Origin: Parabacteroides faecis
Lineage (GTDB): Bacteria > Bacteroidota > Bacteroidia > Bacteroidales > Tannerellaceae
Assembly: GCF_014647375.1 (NCBI RefSeq)
Contig: NZ_BMPB01000013.1
Span: forward strand, 1-64,000
Direction: 5' to 3'
DNA length: 64,000 nucleotides
Shown here: positions 20,053-29,159 of the stretch, one piece after another
How positions within the stretch are numbered: the first letter of the stretch is position 1
Layout: each line of letters starts with the position of its first letter
Translations under genes and position numbers: made by a program
The notes under the pieces: model-generated
The model's input: the letters and a program-made list of their open reading frames with translations, nothing else
Told to the model about the DNA's origin: nothing
The model's database searches: none

Positions 20053-21837
20053 ATGTTCAAACTATTTAAACCACTGTTAGGTCTTTTGTTTTTTCTCTTA
20101 CTGTTAGCCTGTAGCGGAAAAAACGAGATAGCTTCCCTGTTGAGTGAGGCTGAAAGCTATATGACTGTAAAGCCGGATAGGGCTTTATGTCTTTTAGACA
20201 GTGTAAAACGGCCGGAAGATTTGTCGCGCAAGGAACAGGCTCTCTGGTGTTTGTTGTATACGGAGGCACAGGAGAAGAATCGGATAAAGCATTCGTCCGA
20301 TTCTTTAATACAAATAGCTGTCAGGTATTATGAGAAGGCTGGTTGGGAGGATCGGAAGATGCAGGCTTATTATTATTGCGGGAATGTATTCTATGATTTG
20401 AATGATGCACTTCAGGCACAGGAATATTATTTAAAGGCTTATGAAGTGGGAAAGAGTTTGGATGCTCCCTCTTTACTCGGACAATTGTGTGCCAATTTAG
20501 GTTCCTTGTATACTTTTCAAAAACTGTATCAACCGGCTTTGATTTACCAGAAAAAAGCGGTCGACTACTTTGTTCAGGATGCAGATACCGTCAGTTTGTC
20601 TGTGACTCTTCGAAATATCGCTCGTATTTATGTTTGCGAGAATAAACTGGATAGTGCAATTATTTATTATTCGATAGCCTTGCTGCATACTTCCGATTCG
20701 CATGAGCTTTATATGTCGAATGAATTGGCGGATGCGTACAGCCGGGTAGGAGACTATGAGAGAGGTTTGTCCTATGCCTGGAAAGCTTATTCAAAAATAG
20801 AGACTGCGGACGATTCCTGTCTGGTCAGTTTAACTTTAGGAGATTTGTACTTGAAGACCGGTAAAATGGATTCTGCTTATTCTTATTTTTCTTTTGCCAG
20901 GAAGAGTACTAATCTTCATACAGTGTGCGATGCCTATCGTAATTTATCACGTTTCGAAAAATACAGACAAAATTGGAAAGCCAGTGCCGACTTTCAGGAA
21001 CAGTATGAGATATTGCGCGACTCGATTGAGAAACAGACCTATATGGAAACATTGGCTCGGTTACAAAGTTTGTATGATTATCGGTTGGTAGAAAAAGAAA
21101 AAGAGTATTACAGGCAGGAGGCAGACCGTAAGACAAATTATTTGTACAGGCTTTGGGGAGGAAGTTCTTTCTTTTTATTGATGGCGGTATGCGTTGCTTT
21201 TTATTTGTTTAGGGAAAAGAAGAAAAAAGAAGAACAGCAGGACCAATCGTTGCGTCTTCAGGAGCAGAAATATAAAGAAAGCCAGGAATATTTGAAAGAG
21301 CGAAATGTTACTATCGTAAAGTTAGAGCAACAAATAGCTGTAGAGCAAGAAAGAATAGAAGAAAATATCCAACGGTATGAAAAGAAGTTGGCACAAGAAA
21401 CAGATAGGGCGGCTGAAAAGGAACGAGAGCTAAAAATGGTACAAGTCCTTTTGAGTAAAAAATTAGTTGTGCCAATAGATGGTATTCAGGAGGAAGTCGA
21501 TTTTAATCATTTGTTTTTTACTTCAGATATGTATCTGGGGTTATGTACAAAATGGAAAAAGTTAGATGAGACACAATGGCCGGAGGTGGTTAAGACTATA
21601 GACCATGTGTTGTACAGAGATTTTACCAGCAAGATAAGAATATTATATCCCCGAATCTCAGAGTTGGATTTGGTGGTATGTTGTTTGACCAAGTTGGATA
21701 TTCCGGTAGGACGTATAGCATCGTTATTATCGGTAAACAGCCAGACGATATCTAATAAGCGTAAGCGTTTATATGAAAAATTAACTCACCGGAAAGGATC
21801 TGCACAGGATTTTGATGAATTTATAAAAGCTTTTTAA
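20053..21837 (+). CDS. Membrane-spanning TPR transcription regulator with LuxR-like HTH
   Basis: A 594-residue protein. A lipoprotein-type signal peptide ends at Cys20 (LLLLAC). TPR-like helical repeats follow (about 30-340, for example around 100-130, 145-175 and 265-285). One membrane helix spans 368-386, then a basic KKKK stop-transfer and a long coiled coil (390-465). A helix-turn-helix closes the protein (about 545-578, IASLLSVNSQTISNKRKRLYEKL). This topology puts the TPRs in the periplasm and the DNA-binding part in the cytoplasm. It could sense an envelope ligand and act directly on DNA. I chose the ATG at 20053 so the signal peptide starts the protein. The next gene is the likely target. 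Confidence 0.85.
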   Translation: MFKLFKPLLGLLFFLLLLACSGKNEIASLLSEAESYMTVKPDRALCLLDSVKRPEDLSRKEQALWCLLYTEAQEKNRIKHSSDSLIQIAVRYYEKAGWEDRKMQAYYYCGNVFYDLNDALQAQEYYLKAYEVGKSLDAPSLLGQLCANLGSLYTFQKLYQPALIYQKKAVDYFVQDADTVSLSVTLRNIARIYVCENKLDSAIIYYSIALLHTSDSHELYMSNELADAYSRVGDYERGLSYAWKAYSKIETADDSCLVSLTLGDLYLKTGKMDSAYSYFSFARKSTNLHTVCDAYRNLSRFEKYRQNWKASADFQEQYEILRDSIEKQTYMETLARLQSLYDYRLVEKEKEYYRQEADRKTNYLYRLWGGSSFFLLMAVCVAFYLFREKKKKEEQQDQSLRLQEQKYKESQEYLKERNVTIVKLEQQIAVEQERIEENIQRYEKKLAQETDRAAEKERELKMVQVLLSKKLVVPIDGIQEEVDFNHLFFTSDMYLGLCTKWKKLDETQWPEVVKTIDHVLYRDFTSKIRILYPRISELDLVVCCLTKLDIPVGRIASLLSVNSQTISNKRKRLYEKLTHRKGSAQDFDEFIKAF

Positions 21838-21883
21838 TAATAGATATTGTTTATAATTTACTGTCTATTAATATCTTGTGAAA

Positions 21884-21902
21884 TGTGACATATTTGTGAC
21901 AT
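21884..21902 (+). promoter_or_regulatory. TGTGACAT direct repeat, candidate activator site
   Basis: TGTGACAT occurs at 21884-21891 and 21895-21902, 11 bp apart, so both lie on the same face of the helix. It ends 6 bp before the -33 box of the downstream lipoprotein gene, a typical activator position. Confidence 0.55.
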
Positions 21903-21908
21903 GAAAGC

Positions 21909-21940
21909 TTTGGGGAGGTTTTTGGTGGTCCTTATTTTTG
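21909..21940 (+). promoter_or_regulatory. Promoter of the propeller lipoprotein gene
   Basis: TTTG (21909-21912) and TATTTTTG (21933-21940) are spaced 20 bp apart, matching the Bacteroidetes consensus, 27 bp before the ATG. Confidence 0.7.
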
Positions 21941-21967
21941 TGTAAACGTAATTTAAAAGTTATTATC

Positions 21968-23131
21968 ATGAAAAACTCTTTGTTGAATAGAGCATTTGTT
22001 TATGTTATCCTATTGGTCTTGATAGGATGTGGAGGCAACAAACCAGGGACTGACAATCTTATCACAGTGGATGTCACGGCGAACTATCCGGAGAAAAATT
22101 TGACACTTCAAGATTTTATGGATGTGGAATATATCCCCTTGGAGACAACGGACGAGTTTATAATTAAAGGCAAGGTGGCGGATGTTGGGAAAGATATCCT
22201 GATATTGACAAATATGCGTCAGGGAGAAATATTGATTTTCGACCGGTCGACCGGCAAAGGATTGAAAAAGATCAATCGTAGGGGACAGGGACCGGAGGAA
22301 TATATACTGCCTTTTAATGTTCACTTGAATAAGGAAGAGAATGAGATATTTGTGAACGATGGCCCTTCAAGTAAGATCCAGGTGTATGATCTGGAAGGTA
22401 ATTATAAGAAAACGATCTTTTATAAAAAAGGAGCACTTGTTACAAACCTGTACGATTATGACGATCGTCATTTTCTGTCTCAAAATGTATATGCACCGGA
22501 GAACGAATCTTCAACGAGTACATTCTTCCTGCTGTCTAAAGAGGATGGAAGCTGGACGGATATCGAGGTTCCGTACCGGAAAAGAATATCGCCGGTAATT
22601 ATGAAGCGTGTAGCAGATAGAGTGTACGCAAGCGTTCCCGGTAATAGTTTTATCTCCTCTTACCAGGATAACTGGATTTTGAGTGAGCCTTCGGCCGATA
22701 CCATTTATGCCCATAGGCCGAACGGAGATCTTCGCCCGTTTTTGGTCAGAAGCCCTTCCGTACAGACGATGACACCGGAAGTCTTTCTTTTCCCGGGAAT
22801 CCTGACAGATCGTTATTGTTTTATGCAGACGGTGAAAAAAGAGTGTGACTTCGAGAAAGAAACAGATATGCCGAAAGTTGATTTGGTATACGACAAACAG
22901 GAAAAGAAGATCTATAGCAGTACCGTTTATAATGCCGATTTCGATCAGCGGAAAGAAGACATGTCTGCTTGTGCATTAAACGAGGATATTGCTTTTTCAA
23001 TACAGCTGGAAGCTGCAGAACTGTTGGAAGCTAACGGGAAAGGTAAACTGAAAGGTCAATTGAAAGAGGTCGCAGCCGGATTGAACGAAGAGGATAATCC
23101 GGTGATCATGCTGGTGAAGCTTAAAAAATAA
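21968..23131 (+). CDS. Six-bladed beta-propeller lipoprotein
   Basis: A 387-residue exported lipoprotein: signal peptide MKNSLLNRAFVYVILL and lipobox LIGC with Cys21. The rest resembles the Bacteroidales 6-bladed beta-propeller family. It has the typical opening LTLQDFMDVEYIPLETTDEF, blade-like LIFDRSTGKGLKKINRRGQGPEEY and later VYDLEGNYKKTIFY. The ATG at 21968 starts the signal peptide; an upstream in-frame ATG at 21938 lies within the promoter. The function of the family is unknown. Because of the adjacent TPR regulator it may be a surface sensor, ligand binder or regulated effector. Confidence 0.83.
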   Translation: MKNSLLNRAFVYVILLVLIGCGGNKPGTDNLITVDVTANYPEKNLTLQDFMDVEYIPLETTDEFIIKGKVADVGKDILILTNMRQGEILIFDRSTGKGLKKINRRGQGPEEYILPFNVHLNKEENEIFVNDGPSSKIQVYDLEGNYKKTIFYKKGALVTNLYDYDDRHFLSQNVYAPENESSTSTFFLLSKEDGSWTDIEVPYRKRISPVIMKRVADRVYASVPGNSFISSYQDNWILSEPSADTIYAHRPNGDLRPFLVRSPSVQTMTPEVFLFPGILTDRYCFMQTVKKECDFEKETDMPKVDLVYDKQEKKIYSSTVYNADFDQRKEDMSACALNEDIAFSIQLEAAELLEANGKGKLKGQLKEVAAGLNEEDNPVIMLVKLKK

Positions 23132-23230
23132 TAATTACCCCTACAGTTTTCAACAGATTCTAAGTTTTATTAATGAATTGCCTCGGGAAATTAATTCTCA
23201 ACATTCATATACATATTGAAAATAATTATC

Positions 23231-23238
23231 TACTTTTG
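23231..23238 (+). promoter_or_regulatory. -7 box upstream of purH
   Basis: TACTTTTG lies 33 bp before the purH start; no good -33 box was seen. Confidence 0.5.
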
Positions 23239-23270
23239 TGCTCTAAAACATTAAAATAAACCTAACAAAG

Positions 23271-24794
23271 ATGGCTGCAACAAAACGTATTAAGCGTGCA
23301 TTGGTCTCCGTGTTTCATAAAGAGGGACTGGATGAAATCTTAAAAAAACTCCATAATGAAGGTGTGACTTTTGTCTCAACCGGTGGAACTCAGACGTTTA
23401 TCGAATCATTAGGCATCCCTTGTGATGCGGTGGAAGACCTGACAGGTTATCCTTCTATCCTGGGAGGACGTGTTAAAACACTTCACCCGAAAGTTTTTGG
23501 CGGCATTCTTAATCGTAGAGAAAATGAAGGCGACAGAGAACAGATCGCTCAATACGAAATTCCTGAAATAGACCTCGTGATTGTAGACCTGTACCCGTTC
23601 GAGGAAACAGTTGCTTCCGGAGCTGAAGAACAGGCAATCATCGAAAAGATAGATATAGGCGGTATCTCATTGATCCGTGCCGCTGCAAAGAACTTCAAAG
23701 ATGTAGTGATCGTAGCATCCAAAGCACAGTATCAACCTTTGATGCAAGTGCTGAATGAAAAGGGGGCAGAAACTTCCCTGGAAGACCGTAAATGGTTTGC
23801 CAAAGAAGCTTTTGCTGTTTCATCAGGCTATGATTCTGCTATTTTCAATTATTTTGACGGACGCGAAGGCTCTCACCTGCGTGTTGCTGTAGATCAGCCA
23901 ATGCACCTGCGTTACGGTGAAAACCCGCACCAGGCTGCCAAATACTATGGTAAGTTCAACGATATGTTCGACCAGATCCACGGTAAGGAAATTTCTTACA
24001 ACAACTTGCTGGATATCGATGCTGCTGTCAGCCTGATCGACGAGTTCGATGAACTGACATTCGCTATCCTGAAACATAATAATGCATGTGGTATCGCATC
24101 CCGTCCGACTGTGCTCGAAGCATGGAAAGATGCGTTGGCCGGTGACCCGGTTTCTGCATTCGGTGGTATTCTGATTACCAACAGTGCAATCGATAAAGAA
24201 GTAGCAGAAGAGATCAGCAAGATTTTCTTCGAAGTGATCATCGCCCCGGAATATACTAAAGACGCTTTGGATGTGTTGATGCAGAAGAAAAACCGCATCA
24301 TCCTGATCCGTAAGGAGGCAAAGACATGTCCGATGCAATTCCGCTCACTGTTGAATGGTGCATTGATGCAGGAAAAAGACCTGAGCATCCAGACTGCTGC
24401 AGATCTGGAACCGATGACTGACAAAAAGCCTTCCGTACAGGAAACGGAAGACCTGCTGTTCGCTAACAAACTGGTGAAACACAGTAAATCAAACGCTATC
24501 ACATTGGTAAAGAACAAACAGCTTTGTGCCAGTGGTATCGGTCAGACATCGCGCGTAGATTCTTTGAAACAAGCTATTGAAAAGGCAAACTCTTTCGAAT
24601 TCGATCTGAAAGGTGCCGTTATGGCTTCTGATGCATTTTTCCCGTTCCCTGATTGTGTTGAGATTGCTGATAAGGCAGGTATTACTGCCGTTATCCAACC
24701 GGGTGGTTCTGTAAATGACAAGCTGTCTGTTGATTATTGCAACGAGCATGGCTTGGCTATGGTTAAGACGGGAATCCGTCATTTCAAACACTAA
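23271..24794 (+). CDS. purH: Bifunctional AICAR formyltransferase / IMP cyclohydrolase
   Basis: A 507-residue cytoplasmic enzyme for the last two steps of IMP synthesis. The N-terminal MGS-like cyclohydrolase domain (about 1-195) has VSTGGTQTFIESLG and GGRVKTLHPKVFGGIL. The C-terminal formyltransferase domain has LRYGENPHQ, the catalytic KHNNACGIA block, DPVSAFGG and the terminal AVIQPGGSVND. Length is normal. It is 20 bp upstream of mreB, so the two may be co-transcribed, although they act in unrelated pathways. Confidence 0.97.
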   Translation: MAATKRIKRALVSVFHKEGLDEILKKLHNEGVTFVSTGGTQTFIESLGIPCDAVEDLTGYPSILGGRVKTLHPKVFGGILNRRENEGDREQIAQYEIPEIDLVIVDLYPFEETVASGAEEQAIIEKIDIGGISLIRAAAKNFKDVVIVASKAQYQPLMQVLNEKGAETSLEDRKWFAKEAFAVSSGYDSAIFNYFDGREGSHLRVAVDQPMHLRYGENPHQAAKYYGKFNDMFDQIHGKEISYNNLLDIDAAVSLIDEFDELTFAILKHNNACGIASRPTVLEAWKDALAGDPVSAFGGILITNSAIDKEVAEEISKIFFEVIIAPEYTKDALDVLMQKKNRIILIRKEAKTCPMQFRSLLNGALMQEKDLSIQTAADLEPMTDKKPSVQETEDLLFANKLVKHSKSNAITLVKNKQLCASGIGQTSRVDSLKQAIEKANSFEFDLKGAVMASDAFFPFPDCVEIADKAGITAVIQPGGSVNDKLSVDYCNEHGLAMVKTGIRHFKH

Positions 24795-24814
24795 AAAAAA
24801 CACCTTATTAAAAA

Positions 24815-25834
24815 ATGGGATTATTTTCTTTTACACAAGAAATAGCGATGGACCTGGGTACTGCGAATACCATCATCATCAGTGGTGGTAAGGTCGTAGT
24901 AGATCAGCCATCGGTAGTTGCCCTCGACCGGCGTACCGACAAGGTGCTGGCTGTCGGAGAAAAGGCACGCCAGATGCACGGGAAGACGCACGAGAATATC
25001 CGTACGATCCGACCGCTTCGCGACGGTGTGATTGCCGATTTCTTTGCTGCTGAGCAAATGATACGCGGTATGATCAAAATGATAAATCCGAAACATCGTT
25101 GGTTTTCACCTTCACTGCGGATTGTGGTTTGTATCCCTTCCGGTAGTACCGAAGTGGAAATCCGCGCCGTGCGTGACTCTGCGGAGCATGCCGGAGGACG
25201 TGATGTTTATATGATCTATGAACCTATGGCTGCAGCGATCGGTATCGGTATCGATGTGGAAGCACCCGAAGGTAATATGATTGTGGATATAGGCGGTGGT
25301 ACCACTGAAATCGCTGTTATTTCTCTGGGCGGTATCGTTTCCAATAAATCGATCCGTATCGCAGGGGATGACCTGACGGCTGATATTATGGAATATATGC
25401 GCCGCCAGCACAACGTAAAGGTTGGTGAACGTACTGCCGAACTGATCAAGATCAATGTCGGTTCAGCATTGACGTTCCTGGATAATCCTCCTGAAGATTA
25501 TATAGTGCATGGTCCGAACCAGATGACGGCACTTCCGATGGAAGTTCCCGTTTCTTATCAGGAAATAGCACACTGTCTGGAAAAATCCATCTCCAAGATG
25601 GAAGCGGCTATCCTGAGCGCACTCGAACAGACTCCTCCCGAACTGTATGCCGATATCGTGCGTAACGGTATTTATCTGGCTGGTGGCGGTGCTTTGATGC
25701 GCGGACTCGATAAGCGTCTGACGGATAAGATCAATATCCCGTTTCATATTGCAGAAGACCCGTTGCATGCAGTAGCAATAGGTACGGGGGTTGCATTGAA
25801 GAATATAGATAAATTTAATTTCCTTATTCGATAA
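24815..25834 (+). CDS. mreB: Rod-shape-determining actin homologue MreB
   Basis: A 339-residue actin-like filament protein that positions elongation-phase wall synthesis. Phosphate-1 motif AMDLGTANTI (about 11-20), phosphate-2 MIVDIGGGTTEIAVI and the adenosine motif GIYLAGGGALMRGLD are intact, as is YEPMAAAIGIG. It opens the mreB-mreC-mreD-mrdA-rodA cluster. A 29-bp inverted repeat right after its stop separates it from mreC. Confidence 0.97.
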   Translation: MGLFSFTQEIAMDLGTANTIIISGGKVVVDQPSVVALDRRTDKVLAVGEKARQMHGKTHENIRTIRPLRDGVIADFFAAEQMIRGMIKMINPKHRWFSPSLRIVVCIPSGSTEVEIRAVRDSAEHAGGRDVYMIYEPMAAAIGIGIDVEAPEGNMIVDIGGGTTEIAVISLGGIVSNKSIRIAGDDLTADIMEYMRRQHNVKVGERTAELIKINVGSALTFLDNPPEDYIVHGPNQMTALPMEVPVSYQEIAHCLEKSISKMEAAILSALEQTPPELYADIVRNGIYLAGGGALMRGLDKRLTDKINIPFHIAEDPLHAVAIGTGVALKNIDKFNFLIR

Positions 25835-25837
25835 AGT

Positions 25838-25915
25838 AGTTGACAGTTGACAAGTAACAATTGACAGTTTCATTTTTCTATTCTAACTGTCAATTGTTAC
25901 TTGTCAACTGTCAGC
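25838..25915. repeat. Long inverted repeat between mreB and mreC (REP-like, copy 2)
   Basis: The 29-bp left arm 25841-25869 (starting TGACAGTTGACAAGTAACAA) matches 25885-25913 as a perfect inverted repeat with a 15-nt loop. It is related to the element at 9263-9360: the cores agree except for two transitions. It forms a very stable stem inside an operon, without a U-tract. Confidence 0.88.
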
Positions 25916-25929
25916 TTGTTAAATTGATT

Positions 25930-26784
25930 ATGCGTAAACTGCTGGACTTCCTGGTAAGAAAGAGGCACTGGTTTCTGTTTGTTTTGCTTGAGATTGTTTC
26001 GCTGATGCTGATCTATCGTAATAATGCGTACCAGCGGAATATTATCTTTAGTTCGGCAAACGTATTGACAGGCCATATTTCATCTGTTTCCGGTTATGTG
26101 ACATCGTATCTGAACCTGCATGAAATAAACAAAGAGTTGCTGGAGAGGAACGGACAGTTGGAAATGGAGTTGCTGGAATTGCAGGACCGCCTGGATATGA
26201 TGATGGCGGATACGCTTACCTTTACCGGGTTTGCTCCGGATTCGACCGAACTGTTTCCGTATAGTTTTGTCCTTGCCGAGGTGGTGAACAACAGCGTTAG
26301 CCATCTTTCGAATTATATCACTGTGAATAAAGGACGTAAAGATGGGATTGCTCCGGATATGGGAGTTGTTTCCGAACGGGGAGTTGTGGGAATTGTTTCG
26401 ACGGTGGCTGATAAATTTTCGGTAATCATCCCTTTACTGAATCCTAAATCACGGTTAAGTTGTAAGGTGTTGGGAAGTAGTTATTTCGGTTCGTTGAGTT
26501 GGAACGGACGTAATACCCACTATGCCAATCTGGAGGAATTGCCACGACATGTGGAGTTTCAGAAGGGGGACACGATCGTGACGAGCGGTTATTCAAGTGT
26601 TTTCCCGGCAGGATTGATTGTCGGTACCGTTTCCGATTTTGAGAAGCAACATGACGATAACTTCTTTTCACTGGAGGTGGAACTGGCTACGGATTTCCAG
26701 TCGTTGAATAACGTCAGGATCATTAAGAATTATAATCAGGCAGAACAGAGAAGAGTAGAACAAGAGGCGAGAAGAAATGATTAA
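25930..26784 (+). CDS. mreC: Rod-shape-determining protein MreC
   Basis: A 284-residue bitopic membrane protein linking MreB to the periplasmic wall enzymes. A short cytoplasmic N-terminus and one membrane helix (about 13-32) precede a coiled coil (about 62-92, LLERNGQLEMELLELQDRL) and the two beta-barrel domains (VNKGRKDGIAPDMGVVSERGVVG, then EFQKGDTIVTSGYSSVFPAGL-like region). I took the ATG at 25930 (MRKLLDFLVRKRHWFLF); a start at 25861 would begin inside the inverted repeat. It overlaps mreD by 8 bp. Confidence 0.95.
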   Translation: MRKLLDFLVRKRHWFLFVLLEIVSLMLIYRNNAYQRNIIFSSANVLTGHISSVSGYVTSYLNLHEINKELLERNGQLEMELLELQDRLDMMMADTLTFTGFAPDSTELFPYSFVLAEVVNNSVSHLSNYITVNKGRKDGIAPDMGVVSERGVVGIVSTVADKFSVIIPLLNPKSRLSCKVLGSSYFGSLSWNGRNTHYANLEELPRHVEFQKGDTIVTSGYSSVFPAGLIVGTVSDFEKQHDDNFFSLEVELATDFQSLNNVRIIKNYNQAEQRRVEQEARRND

Positions 26785-27292
26785 TTTATTACGGGGATTG
26801 ATTTATTTCGTTGTATTGGTATTGATTCAGGTGTTGATCCTGAACAATATACATTTTCTGCGGGTCGCAACGCCGTTCTTATATCTTTATTTTATTATAA
26901 AGATGCCGGTAGGGACATCGCGTGATGTGGTTGTCCTGTCTTCTTTCCTGATCGGCCTGGTGATCGATATGTTTTCAAATACACCGGGGATGCATGCTGC
27001 TGCATGTACATTGGCCGGGTTCATCCGTGAGCCGTTGATCCGCTTTTTTATGGGAAAGGATCTGCCTGAAGGGATTTACCCCTCTTATAAGACTTTTGGC
27101 TATGGTGGTTTCTTCCGGTATGTATTTACATTCGTGATCATTCACCATGTAACTTTATTCCTGATCGAGTCGCTGACTTTGTTCGATCCGTTATTCCTGG
27201 CTATCCGTATCGGGGCGAGTGTAGTAACGACTACATTATTAATTTGTACAATAGAAGCTTTCAATATAGAGACACAGAAGAGTGGAGACTAA
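26777..27292 (+). CDS. mreD: Rod-shape-determining protein MreD
   Basis: A 171-residue inner-membrane protein with about five hydrophobic segments (about 5-25, 30-45, 52-75, 100-125, 140-160). Sequence conservation in this family is low, so the call rests on topology, size and position between mreC and the PBP2 gene. It overlaps mreC by 8 bp and the next gene by 11 bp, which implies coupled translation. Confidence 0.9.
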   Translation: MINLLRGLIYFVVLVLIQVLILNNIHFLRVATPFLYLYFIIKMPVGTSRDVVVLSSFLIGLVIDMFSNTPGMHAAACTLAGFIREPLIRFFMGKDLPEGIYPSYKTFGYGGFFRYVFTFVIIHHVTLFLIESLTLFDPLFLAIRIGASVVTTTLLICTIEAFNIETQKSGD

Positions 27293-29159
27293 TACAAAGT
27301 ATACACTTGAGAACAGGCGTTATGTAATAATCAGTGCCGTGGTTCTGTTGGTTCTCATCTTTATCATTCGTTTGTTCTACCTGCAGGTGGTCGAGAACGA
27401 TTATAAAGCGTGGGCGGATAGTAATGCGTTCCTGAAAAAGACTTTACTGCCTTCGCGTGGGATGATTTATGACCGTAACGGCGAATTGCTTGTTTATAAC
27501 CAGCCGGCTTATGAAGTAATGCTTATCATGCGTGAGGTCCAGCCGTTCGATACGCTGGATTTTTGTAATATACTCGGCATAACCAAAGAACTGTTTGACA
27601 AGAGGATTTCTGAAATAAAAAACCGTCAGCTGAATCCGGGCTATTCGTCGTATGTCCCGCAGGTGTTTATGAACAATCTTTCTGCGCAAGAGTGTGGGGT
27701 GTTGCAGGAGAAGCTCTATAAATTCCCCGGATTTTATATCCAGAACCGTACGATCCGGCAGTATGAGTATCCTTATGCCGCCCATATCCTGGGTAATATC
27801 GGTCAGGTGAGCCGGAAAGATATTAAAGAAGATGATTATTATGTGCAGGGGGATTTCTCCGGTCGTGCAGGTGTTGAGCGTTCGTACGAGAAAGAACTGC
27901 GTGGTGTAAAAGGGGTGGAAATTCTTTTACGGGATGTACACGGCCGCATTAAAGGCAAGTATGATGAAGGTAACAGTGATATTGCTCCGGTGTCAGGAAA
28001 GAACCTGAAGCTTTCCATTGATATAAATTTGCAGGCTTACGGAGAGAAACTGATGAAAAATAAAGTCGGTAGTATCGTAATGATAGAGCCTGAGACAGGT
28101 GAAGTGCTTTGTATGGTCTCTTCACCGAATTACGATCCGAGTTTATTGGTAGGACGCCAACGGGGAAAGAATCATAAGATGTTGGAGGATGACCCTCAAA
28201 CACCGCTTGTAGACCGTTCAATAACGGGGTTTTATCCTCCCGGATCTACCTTTAAGCCTACTCAGGGATTGATTTTTTTACAGGAAGGGGTTATTACTCC
28301 TGAAACTATGTACACTTGTGCACATGGATATACTTATTCGCCTAAACGAAAGCCGGCTTGTCACGGGCACTATTCACCTTTGAGCCTGGTCCCGGCTTTG
28401 GCAACGTCTTGTAACTCTTATTTTTGTTGGGGATTACATGATATGTTGGATAGCCGCCGCCGGTATCCGACTATCCAGGATGCTTTTGAAGTCTGGAAGA
28501 ATCACTTGGTGTCGATGGGATATGGTTATCCGTTAGGTATCGATTTACCCGGCGAGAAGAGAGGCTTTATCCCGAATAGTAAGTTTTATGATAAATTTTA
28601 CCGGCGCTGGACTTCTACTACGATCATCTCTATTGCAATTGGTCAGGGAGAAGTAACTGCAACGCCGTTGCAGATATGTAATCTGGCGGCAACGATTGCT
28701 AACCGGGGGTATTTTATTACTCCGCATGTTGTAAAGGAAGTACAGGATACGCCTCTGGATACTCTGTATACAAAGAAGCGTTATCCGACTGTAGATGCAA
28801 AATATTATGACGTTGTAGCAGAGGGTATGCGTAATGCGGTACTTGGCGGTACATGCTGGGCTGCGGCAATACCGGGAATTGAAGTTTGCGGTAAAACTGG
28901 TACGGCTGAGAACCCTCATGGAAAGGATCACTCTGCGTTTATTGGTTTTGCTCCGTATAAGAATCCTAAAGTGGCTATCTGTGTATATGTCCAGAACGGT
29001 GGTTTCGGGGCTGTGTTTGGGGTTCCTATCGGAAAACTGATGATGGAACTTTATCTGAAAGGTGAGATATCTCCGGAAGATAAAGCATTGGAAGAAAGAA
29101 TAGTGAATTCAGTTGTTACTGAAGATCGTATTTATTCATTGTTGGATCGTGGTTTATAG
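27282..29159 (+). CDS. mrdA: Penicillin-binding protein 2
   Basis: A 625-residue class B transpeptidase for lateral wall growth. One N-terminal membrane helix (about 12-32) is followed by the dimerisation domain (LLPSRGMIYDRNGELL) and the transpeptidase domain. The active-site serine motif is PGSTFKP (about 320-326), then SCN in ATSCNSYF and KTG in VCGKTGTAENP. The start is a GTG at 27282, inside the end of mreD (11-bp overlap). Its own end overlaps the rodA start by 11 bp. Confidence 0.96.
   Translation: METNTKYTLENRRYVIISAVVLLVLIFIIRLFYLQVVENDYKAWADSNAFLKKTLLPSRGMIYDRNGELLVYNQPAYEVMLIMREVQPFDTLDFCNILGITKELFDKRISEIKNRQLNPGYSSYVPQVFMNNLSAQECGVLQEKLYKFPGFYIQNRTIRQYEYPYAAHILGNIGQVSRKDIKEDDYYVQGDFSGRAGVERSYEKELRGVKGVEILLRDVHGRIKGKYDEGNSDIAPVSGKNLKLSIDINLQAYGEKLMKNKVGSIVMIEPETGEVLCMVSSPNYDPSLLVGRQRGKNHKMLEDDPQTPLVDRSITGFYPPGSTFKPTQGLIFLQEGVITPETMYTCAHGYTYSPKRKPACHGHYSPLSLVPALATSCNSYFCWGLHDMLDSRRRYPTIQDAFEVWKNHLVSMGYGYPLGIDLPGEKRGFIPNSKFYDKFYRRWTSTTIISIAIGQGEVTATPLQICNLAATIANRGYFITPHVVKEVQDTPLDTLYTKKRYPTVDAKYYDVVAEGMRNAVLGGTCWAAAIPGIEVCGKTGTAENPHGKDHSAFIGFAPYKNPKVAICVYVQNGGFGAVFGVPIGKLMMELYLKGEISPEDKALEERIVNSVVTEDRIYSLLDRGL

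Noticed and set aside
25861-25929. An N-terminal extension of MreC.
   Set aside because: It is encoded by the right arm of the inverted repeat and does not resemble a signal or membrane segment.
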